A DNA stretch of 64,000 bases from Parvibaculum sp039680535. Lineage in GTDB: Bacteria; Pseudomonadota; Alphaproteobacteria; Parvibaculales; Parvibaculaceae. Under the pieces are notes generated by a model. It made no database searches and was not told where the DNA came from. It saw nothing but the letters and a program-made list of their open reading frames with translations. The DNA is taken from assembly GCF_039680535.1 (NCBI RefSeq), contig NZ_JBDKSS010000001.1:62001-126000 (forward strand), written 5' to 3'. Position numbers and translations under genes: made by a program. This document shows, one piece after another, positions 24,583 to 33,651 of the stretch; within the stretch, counting starts at the first letter, position 1; every line of letters starts with the position of its first letter.

Positions 24583-25392
24583 TCAGAGGGATTTTGCCGC
24601 CGCAAGAACTTCGTCGGCATGGCCGTCGACCTTCACCTTCGGCCAGACCTTCGCAACGGTGCCCTTCTCGTCGATCAGGAAGGTCGTGCGGGCGATGCCC
24701 ATATAGGTGCGGCCATACTGCTTTTTTTCGACCCAGACACCATAGGTCTCGAGCATTTCACCTGTTTCGTCCGAGAGAAGCCGGACAGTCAGGTTGTGCT
24801 TGTCCCTGAACTTGCAGTGCGCCTTGATCGAATCTTTCGATACGCCGAGGACGACGGTGTTGGCTGCATCGAACGCCGCCTTCTGTGCCGTGAAGGCGAT
24901 GGCCTCAACCGTGCAGCCCGGCGTGTCGTCCTTGGGGTAGAAATAGAGGACAACCTTCTTCCCGGCGAGGCTTGCCAGCGAAATGGTGCTGCCGTCATCG
25001 GCGGGCAGCGAGAATGCGGGCGCCTTCTGGTCGACGGCAGGCAGTGCGGAAGCGGTCATGGCTTGTGCCTTTGGGGCGGCTTTGGGCTTCGTCGCCGCTC
25101 GGGCGGTGGCGGCCGGGGTTCGGGCGGCTGTTTTAGCGGTGGGAGCGGCTTTCTTCACAGTCGTTTTCTTTGCGACGGGCTTTTTCGCGGCCGGCTTTTT
25201 TGCCGCAGGCTTTGCAGCGGGCTTTTTCGCCGCAGCCTTCTTCGTGCCGGCGGCAGGCTTCTTGACCTTGGCTACGGCCTCTTTGGCCTTTGCGGCCGGC
25301 TTCTTCCTGGCCGCAGGGGCCTTTGCCTTCGCAGCCGCCTTCCTGGTGGTCGTCTTTACGCCGGACTTTTTAGCAGAAATCGCTTTCGCCAT
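24583..25392 (-). CDS. BCP/PrxQ peroxiredoxin with histone-H1-like N-terminal tail
   Basis: This 269-residue protein has two parts. Residues 1-112 are a Lys/Ala/Pro-rich tail with AAKKPAAK-type repeats, like histone H1 tails. Residues 115-269 are a bacterioferritin-comigratory-protein peroxiredoxin with the active site FYPKDDTPGCTVEA (peroxidatic Cys160) and KQYGRTYMGIARTTFLID. The usual resolving Cys five residues after the first is replaced by Ile; Cys193 in AHCKFRDKH might serve instead. The ATG at 25392 has GGAGG seven bases upstream, so the tail is translated. The core reduces organic and hydrogen peroxides with thioredoxin; the tail suggests nucleic-acid or nucleoid binding, which is inference. 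Confidence 0.9.
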   Translation of the reverse strand: MAKAISAKKSGVKTTTRKAAAKAKAPAARKKPAAKAKEAVAKVKKPAAGTKKAAAKKPAAKPAAKKPAAKKPVAKKTTVKKAAPTAKTAARTPAATARAATKPKAAPKAQAMTASALPAVDQKAPAFSLPADDGSTISLASLAGKKVVLYFYPKDDTPGCTVEAIAFTAQKAAFDAANTVVLGVSKDSIKAHCKFRDKHNLTVRLLSDETGEMLETYGVWVEKKQYGRTYMGIARTTFLIDEKGTVAKVWPKVKVDGHADEVLAAAKSL

Positions 25393-25664
25393 TAACTCGC
25401 CTCCAGTCGGATGTTTCTGTCGTTTGCACGGCGCTTGCCGTCCTTCGCCGCCGTCATTTGGGGCTAAAAAGGCAGCCTCGTAAACCGGTCGGCCGAACTT
25501 GTCGCAAAGCTGTCGCCAATTTGGGAGACTTCGCGCGAGGCTGCGGGTAAAAGAACGGGAGAGACCTCGTCGCGGCACTCGGCCCGTGCCCGGATCTCAT
25601 CGGAAGCCTGCCAATCGGGAATGATTCGGGCGATGCAAGACGAGCGAACGGGACCAGTCCTTTC

Positions 25665-28600
25665 TTGATACGCCGGACGAGCAAGATCGCATTGGAGATC
25701 GTGGGCGTTGCCGTGGCGGCGACGGCGGTGCTGCTTGGCGTGCTCGCCTGGCGTCTGTCCTCAGGGCCGATCTCGCTCCCGATACTGACCCAGATCATTC
25801 AGGACAGCGCCCGAAGCGAGCTTGGCGGCGGGCAGCTGACCATCGGCGACACCGTTTTGCGCTGGATACCGGAGAGACGGCAACTCGGTCTCCGCCTTCT
25901 CAATGTCCGACTGACGGGCGCGGACAAGAACGAGGTCGCGGCTGCGCCGGAAATGTCGTTCCGGCTCAGCATGCCGGCCCTGCTGCTGGGGCAGATTTCA
26001 CCCACCTATATCGACTTCTACGGCACCAGCCTGGCGATTGTGCGCCGGCCGGAGGGCATTTCGCTGGGCCTTGCCGCCGCGGGCGCCGCGCCCGAAGCAC
26101 CGGCCGGGACGAAGGGCGCCGCAGGTTTTGTGGGGCCGCTCTTTGCGGCGCTGGCGACGGACGACAAGAGCATCCCCATGCTCGCGCATCTTCGGCATGT
26201 GGGCATTGAAAATGCCACCCTGCGTTTCGTGGACGAGGTGAACGGCGCGACCTTGGAGGCGCCGAACGCCAATCTGCTCCTCTACCGGGGCAGCGGGGGC
26301 CTTGCTGGCCGCCTCTCCGCGGATGTGCGGCTCGCAGATACGACAGGGCATCTCGAAATCAAGGGAGCGGTGCCTGTCGACGGCAAGTCGGTGCAGGTCG
26401 ATATGCAGGCAACTAACATCGTGCCCTCGGCGCTCGCCCGGGCCATGCCCGATCTAGCCGATTACATGCTCTTCGACGCGCCGTTCAATGCGAACGGCAC
26501 GCTCGACATGAAGCCGAACGGCGACGTCATTTCAGCAAAGCTCTCCATCGAAGCCGGGAAGGGCAACTTCGTTCTCCCTGGACTCCAGCAGGCGCCGGTC
26601 GCGCTGGAGCGTGCGAAGGCCGAGCTGTCGCTCGATGCTCTGGCGCGGCGGATCGAAGTGCATCAACTCGAACTTCAGGCGGGCCCTCATAGTGCCGCGC
26701 TTACCGGGCACGCAGAATATACGCTGGGCAGCGGTCTCCACTTGTCGTCCGCCAGGGTCGATCTGACGGCGGGCAAGACGACCACCGACGTTCCCGGTTT
26801 CTTCGAGGGCCATTTCGAACTCGACAATGCGCATGTCGCGGCGATGCTCGACTTCGACAAGCAATCGATTTCGGTCGAGGACATCACGCTCGGCATCGCG
26901 GGCGGCAAGATTGCCGCTGCGGGCACGATCGAAAACGGCCCGCGCTCGCCTGCCGTGCGGATGAAGGGTGAGATCGCCTCCATTCCCGTCGACACCGTGC
27001 GGACGATCTGGCCCTTGCCCCTCTCGCCGAATGCGCGCGAATGGGTGGAGAAGAACCTGCGCGGCGGGATGGTCGAGAAGGGCGACTTCTCCGTCGATGT
27101 GCCCGCCGACATGTTCGCTGATGCCGACGCGGGCATGGCGATCCCGAATGAACGCATCAAATTCAATTTCAATGTCAGCGGCACGGACGTGGCCTATCTC
27201 GACGCCATGCCGCACATGACCGGCGTGTCTGCGCGCGGCACCTTGCAGGGCGACCGCTTCGACGCCTGGGTCTCGGCAGCAACCGTCACGGTCGCGCCCA
27301 ACCGCACCATTGCCGTCTCCAATGGCCATTTCGCGGATGGCAGGTTGAGCGACAAGCACAGTATCGGCGACATCGAATTCACGGTGGATGCCGCGACCGC
27401 CGACCTGCTGGCCTTGCTGGACCATGAGCCGTTGAAGCTCATTCGAGGCTTCGGGCTCGATCCTTCGACAATCGCCGGGACGGGCAAGATCAATGCAAAG
27501 CTCCGCTTGCCGCTGTCCAAGAACGTCAAGATGGATGACGTCCAGTTTTCCGGTATGGCGCATGCCGACAAGGTCGGTATTCCCAATATCCAGAAAGACC
27601 TCTCGATCACCGACGGTACGCTCGATATCGACGTGCAGCGTTCGGGGCTCAAGGCGAAGGGCAATGTCAGCCTCAACGGAACTTCGCCGCTGCAGATCGT
27701 GTGGTCGGAAAGCTTCGTTCGCAGCAAGGGGCCCGGCTCCATCTTCGACCTGTCGGGCAAACTCAATGACGAGGAGCGGCAGGCGATTGGGCTCGGCCTT
27801 ACCGACTGGATTTCCGGCTCGCCAGACATTCATGCAAAACTCACGGGCTCCGGCGCGGATATTCAGAACGCGGTGGTTCATGCCGAACTGACCAACGCGG
27901 TCGCCAAGGTCGATCAGCTCGGCTGGCAGAAGCCGAAGGGCGAGCCCGCGACCGTGGACATGAAGATCGGCTTCTCGCCGGAGGCCTTCAACTTCACGGA
28001 TTTTGTTCTTGCCGGTCAGGGCATGAATGTGCGCGGCGCCTTCGCCATCGACAAGAAGAACCGCATTCTCTCCGCGAACGTGCCGACGGTTAAGCTTGGC
28101 CCGACCAATGACCTTGCGCTCAAGGCGCGGCGCGACGAACGCGGCCAGCTCATCGTCGATATCGACGGGCCGAAGGGCGATGCGCGAGGCGTGCTTCACT
28201 CTTTCATCTCCGGCACCGGCGACAAGGCGGAGGCCGAAAGGGCGGCGACGCGGCTCCTCACGCCGGAGATGGAGCAGGACCCGACATTGCGCACCGCCAT
28301 CCGCGCCCGCATCGGCGAGGTGATGGCGCAGAACGACGAGAAGATCACGGACCTCGATGCGCGGCTTGCGCTGATCGAGGGCGATGTCTACCTGATGGAC
28401 CTGCTCGCTCTGGACAAGGGGCGCAATCAGATCTCGGTTTCGATCAAGCAGGCGCCAAGCCGTACACGGACCTTTTCGCTTCATTCAAGCGACGCCGGTC
28501 TCATCTTTCGCGCGCTCGATCTCTATACCAGCGTTCAGGGAGGCGAGCTGAGCGCCGACGCCTCCTTCGACGATACGAAGCCGGGCTCGCCGCTCGCGGG

Positions 28601-29135
28601 CGAGATTTCGGCGTCGAAATTCCGCATCGTCAATGCGCCTGTTCTCGCCAAGATACTGACGCTCGGTTCACTGACGGGCATTGGCGACACGCTGACAGGC
28701 GAGGGCATCTACTTCGATATGCTCAAGCTTCCTTTCCGCGTTACCGGGCATCGCATCCATGTCGAGGATGCGCGCATGTCGGGTCCGGCCATCGGCCTGA
28801 CCATGAACGGCCAGGTGGACCGCTCCGCCAATGTCGCGCAGATGGAAGGTACGCTCGTGCCGGCCTACACGTTGAATTCGGTTCTCGGCAAAGTGCCTCT
28901 GCTTGGGCCGTTGATCGTGGGCCGCGAAGGCGAGGGAATTTTCGGTTTCACCTATGCGGTGAAGGGCGACATCGACGATCCCAGCGTGGTCGTGAATCCG
29001 CTCTCCGCAATTGCGCCGGGATTCCTGCGGAGAATTTTCGAGTTTTCGAGTTCGCTTCCGCCGGAACAGCCGTCTACTGACAAACCTGTCGATGGTGGCG
29101 GGGCAAAACCCGCGGACGGCGCGGCGAAGCCATAA
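25665..29135 (+). CDS. Large AsmA/YhdP-like envelope protein (DUF3971)
   Basis: This 1156-residue protein has one N-terminal membrane anchor (about 10-29) and then a very long periplasmic region rich in beta-strands, typical of the Asma-like/YhdP (DUF3971, TIGR02099-type) family. The C-terminal part (about 950-1100) carries the AsmA-like segment, with LTGEGIYFDMLKLPFRVTG and IGLTMNGQVD. These bridge-like proteins are thought to move phospholipids to the outer membrane. The start is TTG with a weak ribosome site; no better start exists upstream in frame. It is divergent from the peroxiredoxin gene and ends at a terminator. Confidence 0.82.
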   Translation: MIRRTSKIALEIVGVAVAATAVLLGVLAWRLSSGPISLPILTQIIQDSARSELGGGQLTIGDTVLRWIPERRQLGLRLLNVRLTGADKNEVAAAPEMSFRLSMPALLLGQISPTYIDFYGTSLAIVRRPEGISLGLAAAGAAPEAPAGTKGAAGFVGPLFAALATDDKSIPMLAHLRHVGIENATLRFVDEVNGATLEAPNANLLLYRGSGGLAGRLSADVRLADTTGHLEIKGAVPVDGKSVQVDMQATNIVPSALARAMPDLADYMLFDAPFNANGTLDMKPNGDVISAKLSIEAGKGNFVLPGLQQAPVALERAKAELSLDALARRIEVHQLELQAGPHSAALTGHAEYTLGSGLHLSSARVDLTAGKTTTDVPGFFEGHFELDNAHVAAMLDFDKQSISVEDITLGIAGGKIAAAGTIENGPRSPAVRMKGEIASIPVDTVRTIWPLPLSPNAREWVEKNLRGGMVEKGDFSVDVPADMFADADAGMAIPNERIKFNFNVSGTDVAYLDAMPHMTGVSARGTLQGDRFDAWVSAATVTVAPNRTIAVSNGHFADGRLSDKHSIGDIEFTVDAATADLLALLDHEPLKLIRGFGLDPSTIAGTGKINAKLRLPLSKNVKMDDVQFSGMAHADKVGIPNIQKDLSITDGTLDIDVQRSGLKAKGNVSLNGTSPLQIVWSESFVRSKGPGSIFDLSGKLNDEERQAIGLGLTDWISGSPDIHAKLTGSGADIQNAVVHAELTNAVAKVDQLGWQKPKGEPATVDMKIGFSPEAFNFTDFVLAGQGMNVRGAFAIDKKNRILSANVPTVKLGPTNDLALKARRDERGQLIVDIDGPKGDARGVLHSFISGTGDKAEAERAATRLLTPEMEQDPTLRTAIRARIGEVMAQNDEKITDLDARLALIEGDVYLMDLLALDKGRNQISVSIKQAPSRTRTFSLHSSDAGLIFRALDLYTSVQGGELSADASFDDTKPGSPLAGEISASKFRIVNAPVLAKILTLGSLTGIGDTLTGEGIYFDMLKLPFRVTGHRIHVEDARMSGPAIGLTMNGQVDRSANVAQMEGTLVPAYTLNSVLGKVPLLGPLIVGREGEGIFGFTYAVKGDIDDPSVVVNPLSAIAPGFLRRIFEFSSSLPPEQPSTDKPVDGGGAKPADGAAKP

Positions 29136-29293
29136 TATTCGACGCCGTCGTCGGATTTGGATTGCGGCGTTCTACTCCGCATATACACTTGTCCGGCAAT
29201 TGCCCGCCCGAACGGCGGCGCCGAGAAGAATAATTAACAGCGGGAAAACCGCGGCCTACCTTGCGCGCCTTGAGCCCCCACGAGGCGCGAATA

Positions 29294-29325
29294 AGCCCTC
29301 TCCCCTGACCGGGGGAGGGCTTTTT
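29294..29325. terminator. Rho-independent terminator between the AsmA-like gene and tyrS
   Basis: GCCCTCTCCC (29295-29304) pairs with GGGGAGGGC region (29311-29320, one G-U pair) and is followed by TTTTTCTT. It closes the AsmA-like transcript. Confidence 0.85.
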
Positions 29326-29338
29326 CTTGTGCTGATTG

Positions 29339-30586
29339 TCAGGCGGTCGGCTTCAGCAGAACGTGCTTCTTCTGGCCGACGGAAACCTTCACGACTTTCT
29401 GCTCGGTGAGATCGGCGATGGTGACCATCGCCCGCTCGTCGCTCACAGGCTTGTCGTTGATCTTCACGCCGCCGCCCTTGATGAGACGACGCACTTCGCC
29501 GTTTGACGCCGCAAGCCCTGCTGCGACGACGGCGCTCAGAACACCGATGCCATCGCCGAATTCGACTTCGACGGTCGGCATGTCGGCGCTGATGCCGCCC
29601 TGCTCGAAAGCCGTGCGCGCGGCGTTCGCCGCCTTTTCCGCTTCCTCGCGGCCATGCAGCATGGCGGTCGCTTCGGTGGCGAGAATCTTCTTCGCCTCGT
29701 TGAGTTCCGCGCCCTCGAGCTTGCCGAGGCGGGCGATCTCATCGAGCGGCAATTCGGTGAAGAGCTTCAGGAAGCGCTCGACATCGGCGTCTTCGGTGTT
29801 GCGCCAGAACTGCCAGTAGTCGAAGGGCGAGCGCATGTCGGCATTGAGCCAGACGGCGCCGGCGGCGGTCTTGCCCATCTTCGCGCCCGAGGCTGTGGTG
29901 ATGAGCGGGCAGGTGACGGCGAAGAGATCGAGGTTCGCCGCGCGGCGTCCCAGCTCCAGCCCGTTGACGATATTGCCCCACTGGTCCGAACCGCCCATCT
30001 GCAGCCTGCATCCGTAGCGCTTGCCCAGCTCCACGAAGTCATAGGCTTGCAGGATCATGTAGTTGAATTCGAGGAAGGAGAGCGGCTGCTCGCGGTCGAG
30101 GCGCAGCTTCACGCTGTCGAAGGAGAGCATGCGATTGACCGAGAAATGGCGGCCATAGTCGCGCAGGAAGGAGATGTATTCGAGCTTCTCCAGCCACTCG
30201 GCATTATTGACCATCACCGCATCCGTCGGCCCGTCGCCGAAGGTGAGGAAGCTCGTGAAGGCGGTCTTGATCGAGGCCATGTTGGCGGCGATCTGCGCGT
30301 CGGTGAGCAGCTGGCGCTGCTCGTCCTTGCCGGAGGGGTCGCCGACCTTGGTCGTGCCGCCGCCCATGAGGACGATGGGCTTGTGGCCCGCCTGCTGGAG
30401 GCGGCGCAGCATCATGATGCCCATGAGGTGGCCGACATGGAGGCTTGGCCCCGTGCAGTCGAAGCCGATATAGGCGGTCACGGTTTCCTTCGCGGCATAG
30501 GCGTCCAGGGCCTCCGGGTCGGAGATCTGGTGGATGAAGCCACGGGCTTCGATTTCGCGCAGGAAGTCGGACTTGAAATTGCTCAT
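29339..30586 (-). CDS. tyrS: Tyrosyl-tRNA synthetase
   Basis: This 415-residue class I synthetase charges tRNA-Tyr. The Rossmann domain has the HIGH-type motif SLHVGHLMG and the KMSKS-type motif KMGKTAAGA; tyrosine recognition is in the YIGFDCTGPS and DFVELGKRYGCRLQMGGSDQWGNIVNG segments. A C-terminal S4 RNA-binding domain ends the protein (GEVRRLIKGGGVKIND). The start ATG at 30586 (MSNFKSDFLREIEARGF) is standard; the longer frame to 30667 would overlap anmK's leader. It is divergent from anmK with 86 bases between starts. Confidence 0.96.
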   Translation of the reverse strand: MSNFKSDFLREIEARGFIHQISDPEALDAYAAKETVTAYIGFDCTGPSLHVGHLMGIMMLRRLQQAGHKPIVLMGGGTTKVGDPSGKDEQRQLLTDAQIAANMASIKTAFTSFLTFGDGPTDAVMVNNAEWLEKLEYISFLRDYGRHFSVNRMLSFDSVKLRLDREQPLSFLEFNYMILQAYDFVELGKRYGCRLQMGGSDQWGNIVNGLELGRRAANLDLFAVTCPLITTASGAKMGKTAAGAVWLNADMRSPFDYWQFWRNTEDADVERFLKLFTELPLDEIARLGKLEGAELNEAKKILATEATAMLHGREEAEKAANAARTAFEQGGISADMPTVEVEFGDGIGVLSAVVAAGLAASNGEVRRLIKGGGVKINDKPVSDERAMVTIADLTEQKVVKVSVGQKKHVLLKPTA

Positions 30587-30672
30587 GATCGGCTCGATTG
30601 GGGGCTTGCCATAGGCATTGGGGAGCCGGTGGTGTATCACGCTTTGGGAGCAGGAAAAACGGACCAATTCGC

Positions 30673-31782
30673 ATGATCCGAGCCATCGGCCTCATGAGCG
30701 GCACTTCGCTCGACGGTATAGACGCCGCCATTCTGGAAACGGATGGCGAGCATATCGTGCGTCCGGGGCCGAGCCTTGGGGTGCCCTATACGCTGGAGGA
30801 GCGGGCGGTGCTCCGCGCCGCGCTGGAGGCGGCGAAGGACTGGCCGGCGGGCGAGCCCATGCCCGAGGCGGTGGCCGAGGCCGAACGCCTGCTGACGCTG
30901 GCCCATGCCCAGGCCGTCCGGGTTCTGCTCGAAAAGTCGGGCTTCAAGCCCGCCGATATCGACCTCATCGGCTTTCACGGCCAGACCGTGCTGCACCAGC
31001 CGGAGGCGCGGCGCACGGTCCAGATCGGTATGGGCGACGTGCTGGCGTCGCTCACCGGGATCGACGTCATCAATGATTTCCGCTCGGCGGACGTTGCCGC
31101 GGGTGGCCATGGCGCGCCGCTGGTGCCGCTCTACCATCAGGCGCTGGCCCGCAGCGCCGGGATCAACGAGCCCGTTGCCATCGTCAATATCGGCGGCGTC
31201 GGCAATGTCACCTATGTGGGCCTCGACGGGCGGCTCATCGCCTTCGACACGGGGCCCGGAAACGCGCTGATCGACGACTGGGCGATGCGCCACACAGGCG
31301 AGCCGGTCGACAAGGATGGCGCGCTGGCTGAGGCGGGCGAGGTCGATGTCGATGTTCTGGCGCGGCTGATGGAACATCCGTTTTTCGAACTGCCGCCGCC
31401 GAAATCGCTGGATCGCTTTTCCTTTGCCCGCGCCGCCGAGGCGGTCGAGCATCTCTCGCCCGAAGACGGCGCGGCGACGCTTACCGCCTTCACCGTCGAG
31501 GCCATAGCGCGCGGCCTCGCCCATATTCCCGGCATGCCGACGCGCTTCGTCGTCTGCGGCGGCGGGAGGCGCAATCCTGTGCTGATGTCGATGCTGTCGA
31601 AGCGCCTGCAGGGCGGCGTCCTGCCCGCCGAGGATCTCGGCTGGCGTGGCGACGATGTGGAGGCTGAGGCCTTCGCCTATCTTGCCGCGCGTTCGTTGCG
31701 CGGCTTGCCGCTCAGTCTTCCAACGACGACCGGTGTGCCCGAGCCCATGAAGGGCGGCCGTTTGCACAGGGCTGCGCGGTAG
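30673..31782 (+). CDS. anmK: 1,6-anhydro-N-acetylmuramic acid kinase
   Basis: This 369-residue kinase opens and phosphorylates anhydroMurNAc to MurNAc-6-phosphate during peptidoglycan recycling. It shows the ASKHA-fold signature IGLMSGTSLDGIDAAI, IGFHGQTVLHQP, the INDFRSADVAAGGHGAPLVP stretch, AIVNIGGVGNVTY, FDTGPGNALIDDW and the C-terminal CGGGRRNPVLM. The ATG at 30673 is chosen because the signature must be near the N-terminus. It is divergent from tyrS, a common pair in alphaproteobacteria. Its TAG directly abuts the opposing stop of the DUF3147 gene. Confidence 0.96.
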   Translation: MIRAIGLMSGTSLDGIDAAILETDGEHIVRPGPSLGVPYTLEERAVLRAALEAAKDWPAGEPMPEAVAEAERLLTLAHAQAVRVLLEKSGFKPADIDLIGFHGQTVLHQPEARRTVQIGMGDVLASLTGIDVINDFRSADVAAGGHGAPLVPLYHQALARSAGINEPVAIVNIGGVGNVTYVGLDGRLIAFDTGPGNALIDDWAMRHTGEPVDKDGALAEAGEVDVDVLARLMEHPFFELPPPKSLDRFSFARAAEAVEHLSPEDGAATLTAFTVEAIARGLAHIPGMPTRFVVCGGGRRNPVLMSMLSKRLQGGVLPAEDLGWRGDDVEAEAFAYLAARSLRGLPLSLPTTTGVPEPMKGGRLHRAAR

Positions 31783-32133
31783 TCAGAGCCTGACGCCGAA
31801 TTTCGCCGCGATCCAGACGGTCGCGAGATAAAGGGCGAAGGTGAGCAGGCAGGAGAGGCCGAGCGAAAGCCAGAAGCCCGTGCCGCCGCGCAAAAGCGCA
31901 GGCATCACCAGAAACATCGGCAGCGTCGGCAGCACATACCAGAAGGTCGCTTCCGCATGGGCGGCGATGCGCTCGCTGTCGCCGGTGTCGTTCCACAGCC
32001 AGATGATCGCAAGGATGGAGACGAGGGGGAGCGAGACGACCAGCGCGCCGAGCGAAGGGTTGCGCTTCGCAATCTCCGACACTGCCATGATGATGATGCC
32101 GGAGAGGAGCGCCTTAACGATAGCGTAAAGCAT
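31783..32133 (-). CDS. DUF3147 small membrane protein
   Basis: This 116-residue protein has four likely membrane helices (about residues 3-18, 27-47, 65-84 and 90-110). The run KALLSGIIIMAVSEIAKRNP and LGALVVSLPLVSILAIIWLW fits the DUF3147 family, whose function is unknown. The ATG at 32133 has GGAGG six to seven bases upstream and is chosen over an open frame to 32202. Its stop is immediately next to the stop of anmK with no spacer. It lies 22 bases downstream of the alpha/beta hydrolase, so the two are probably one transcript. Confidence 0.8.
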   Translation of the reverse strand: MLYAIVKALLSGIIIMAVSEIAKRNPSLGALVVSLPLVSILAIIWLWNDTGDSERIAAHAEATFWYVLPTLPMFLVMPALLRGGTGFWLSLGLSCLLTFALYLATVWIAAKFGVRL

Positions 32134-32155
32134 TGGCGTCCTCCCCGGCGGTTCG

Positions 32156-32812
32156 TCAGTCGCGCCGCTTGAAGGCCGCGAGGCGCTTGTCGAGATAGGC
32201 ACCGGAAACCGCGGCCAGCGGTTCGAGATGCTGATCGAAGAAGTGGTTCGCGCCGTCGATCGTCGAATGCTCGATGACGATGCCCTTCTGCGTCTTCAGG
32301 CGGTCGACGAGCTTCTGCACATCGGCGGCAGGGGCGACCTGGTCGGCGCTGCCGTTGACGATGAGGCCCGACGACGGGCAGGGCGCGAGGAAGGTGAAGT
32401 CATACATGTTGGCGGGCGGGGCGACCGAGATGAAGCCCTCGATCTCGGGACGGCGCATCAGGACCTGCATGGCGATCCAGGCGCCGAAGGAGAAACCCGC
32501 GATCCAGCACTGGGAGGCGTCGGCATTCTGGGCCTGAAGCCAGTCGAGCGCGGACGCCGCGTCGGAAAGTTCGCCGATTCCGGCGTCGAACGAGCCCTGG
32601 CTGCGGCCCACGCCGCGGAAATTGAAGCGGAGGACGGAGAAGCCGCGGTTCACGAAGCCCTGAAACAGGGTGTAGGTGACCGGGTTGTTCATGGTGCCGC
32701 CGAACTGCGGATGGGGGTGCAGCACCAGCGCAATTGGCGAATTCGCCTTGCGGCTGTGGTGGTAACGCCCCTCGATGCGGCCGGCGGGACCATTGAAAAT
32801 GACTTCTGGCAT
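32156..32812 (-). CDS. Alpha/beta hydrolase, dienelactone-hydrolase-like
   Basis: This 218-residue cytosolic protein has an alpha/beta-hydrolase fold with the HPHPQFGGTMNN oxyanion stretch, the nucleophile elbow GFSFGAW (Ser about 109), an acidic residue in NGSADQVAP and the histidine in DGANHFF. The pattern is the alphaproteobacterial subfamily often found upstream of the SUF operon. The substrate is unknown. It reads away from iscR across a 326-base gap. Confidence 0.82.
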   Translation of the reverse strand: MPEVIFNGPAGRIEGRYHHSRKANSPIALVLHPHPQFGGTMNNPVTYTLFQGFVNRGFSVLRFNFRGVGRSQGSFDAGIGELSDAASALDWLQAQNADASQCWIAGFSFGAWIAMQVLMRRPEIEGFISVAPPANMYDFTFLAPCPSSGLIVNGSADQVAPAADVQKLVDRLKTQKGIVIEHSTIDGANHFFDQHLEPLAAVSGAYLDKRLAAFKRRD

Positions 32813-33138
32813 TGCCCTCTCGTCTCTTTTTTACAAGGCGCCGGTGCTCCGGGCCATTAACCTACCGCCCATCTCGGAAAAGTTTTCCAGCAATAGGGGC
32901 GGTTTCCTCTGGAAATCAGACCCAGAGATGGCTAATTAGTTGACTGTGGCACTCGGAGAAGCCGAAGCCCAGTCGCGCGCCTTTTACCGTCTGGCGTCGC
33001 GGATGCCGCCAGCTACGGCGCATCGGCTTCCCGTTCAGGCTGAAAGGCGCTCGTTCTTTAACACAGGCAAGTGCCGGTTGCGCAAGGGTTTTAGGCCTCG
33101 GGCTCTGGTTCCCGGGCGGTTTCGAAAGGAGAAGGGCC
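32813..33138. other. Divergent regulatory region between the hydrolase and the SUF operon
   Basis: These 326 bases hold no gene. They should contain the SUF promoter and any iron or Rrf2 operator. A TTGACT at 32938-32943 could be a -35 box, but I could not find a matching -10 or a convincing IscR, Irr or RirA-type box by eye. Confidence 0.4.
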
Positions 33139-33615
33139 GTGAAGCTCACCACAAAGGGTCGTTATGCCGTGATGGCGATGGCTGATCTGGCCCGGTTCGG
33201 CACCGGCAGGCCGGTGGCTCTGGCCGATATCGCGGAACGCCAGGAAATCTCCCTTTCCTATCTGGAGCAGCTTTTCGCCAAGCTCCGCCGTGGGGATCTC
33301 GTGAAGAGCGTACGCGGCCCCGGCGGCGGCTATCTGCTGTCGCGGGACGCCGACGATATCCGCATCTCCGACGTCATTCTGGCGGTCGACGAGCCGATCA
33401 ACGCTACCCGTTGCGAGGTGGGTTCTCCCAAGGGCTGCATGGGCAATTCGTCCAGCCGCTGCATTACCCACGACCTCTGGGCGGAACTAAGCCACCAGAT
33501 TCATCTGTTTCTGGGCTCCGTATCGCTCGGCGACGTGATAAATGGCCGGGTGGCAACGACGCATCCGGGCGCCCGCGCGAGCGAGCAGCAGGCGATTTCC
33601 AACGCCGCCGACTGA
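33139..33615 (+). CDS. iscR: Rrf2-family Fe-S cluster regulator, IscR-like
   Basis: This 158-residue regulator has an N-terminal winged helix (MKLTTKGRYAVMAM… with LSYLEQLFAKLRRGDLVKSVRGPGGGYLL as recognition region) and a cluster-binding loop with three cysteines and a histidine (C-x7-C-x7-C followed by ITHDLW). E. coli IscR has C-x5-C-x5-C, so the loop is longer here. It binds a [2Fe-2S] cluster and controls Fe-S assembly genes; position at the head of the SUF operon supports autoregulation. The start is GTG with AGGAG seven bases upstream. Confidence 0.9.
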   Translation: MKLTTKGRYAVMAMADLARFGTGRPVALADIAERQEISLSYLEQLFAKLRRGDLVKSVRGPGGGYLLSRDADDIRISDVILAVDEPINATRCEVGSPKGCMGNSSSRCITHDLWAELSHQIHLFLGSVSLGDVINGRVATTHPGARASEQQAISNAAD

Positions 33616-33651
33616 ACCGATTTTTGCGCCGACGCCCGAGGGTTCGAGCGA

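Noticed and set aside
25060..25390. Repeated GCCGCAGGCTTTTT-like units on the plus strand
   Set aside because: These are the codons of the Lys/Ala/Pro tail of the peroxiredoxin; listed as a protein feature instead of a DNA repeat.
26532..28484. A 650-codon open frame opposite the AsmA-like gene
   Set aside because: Antisense shadow of a well-formed long coding frame; no domain or ribosome site.
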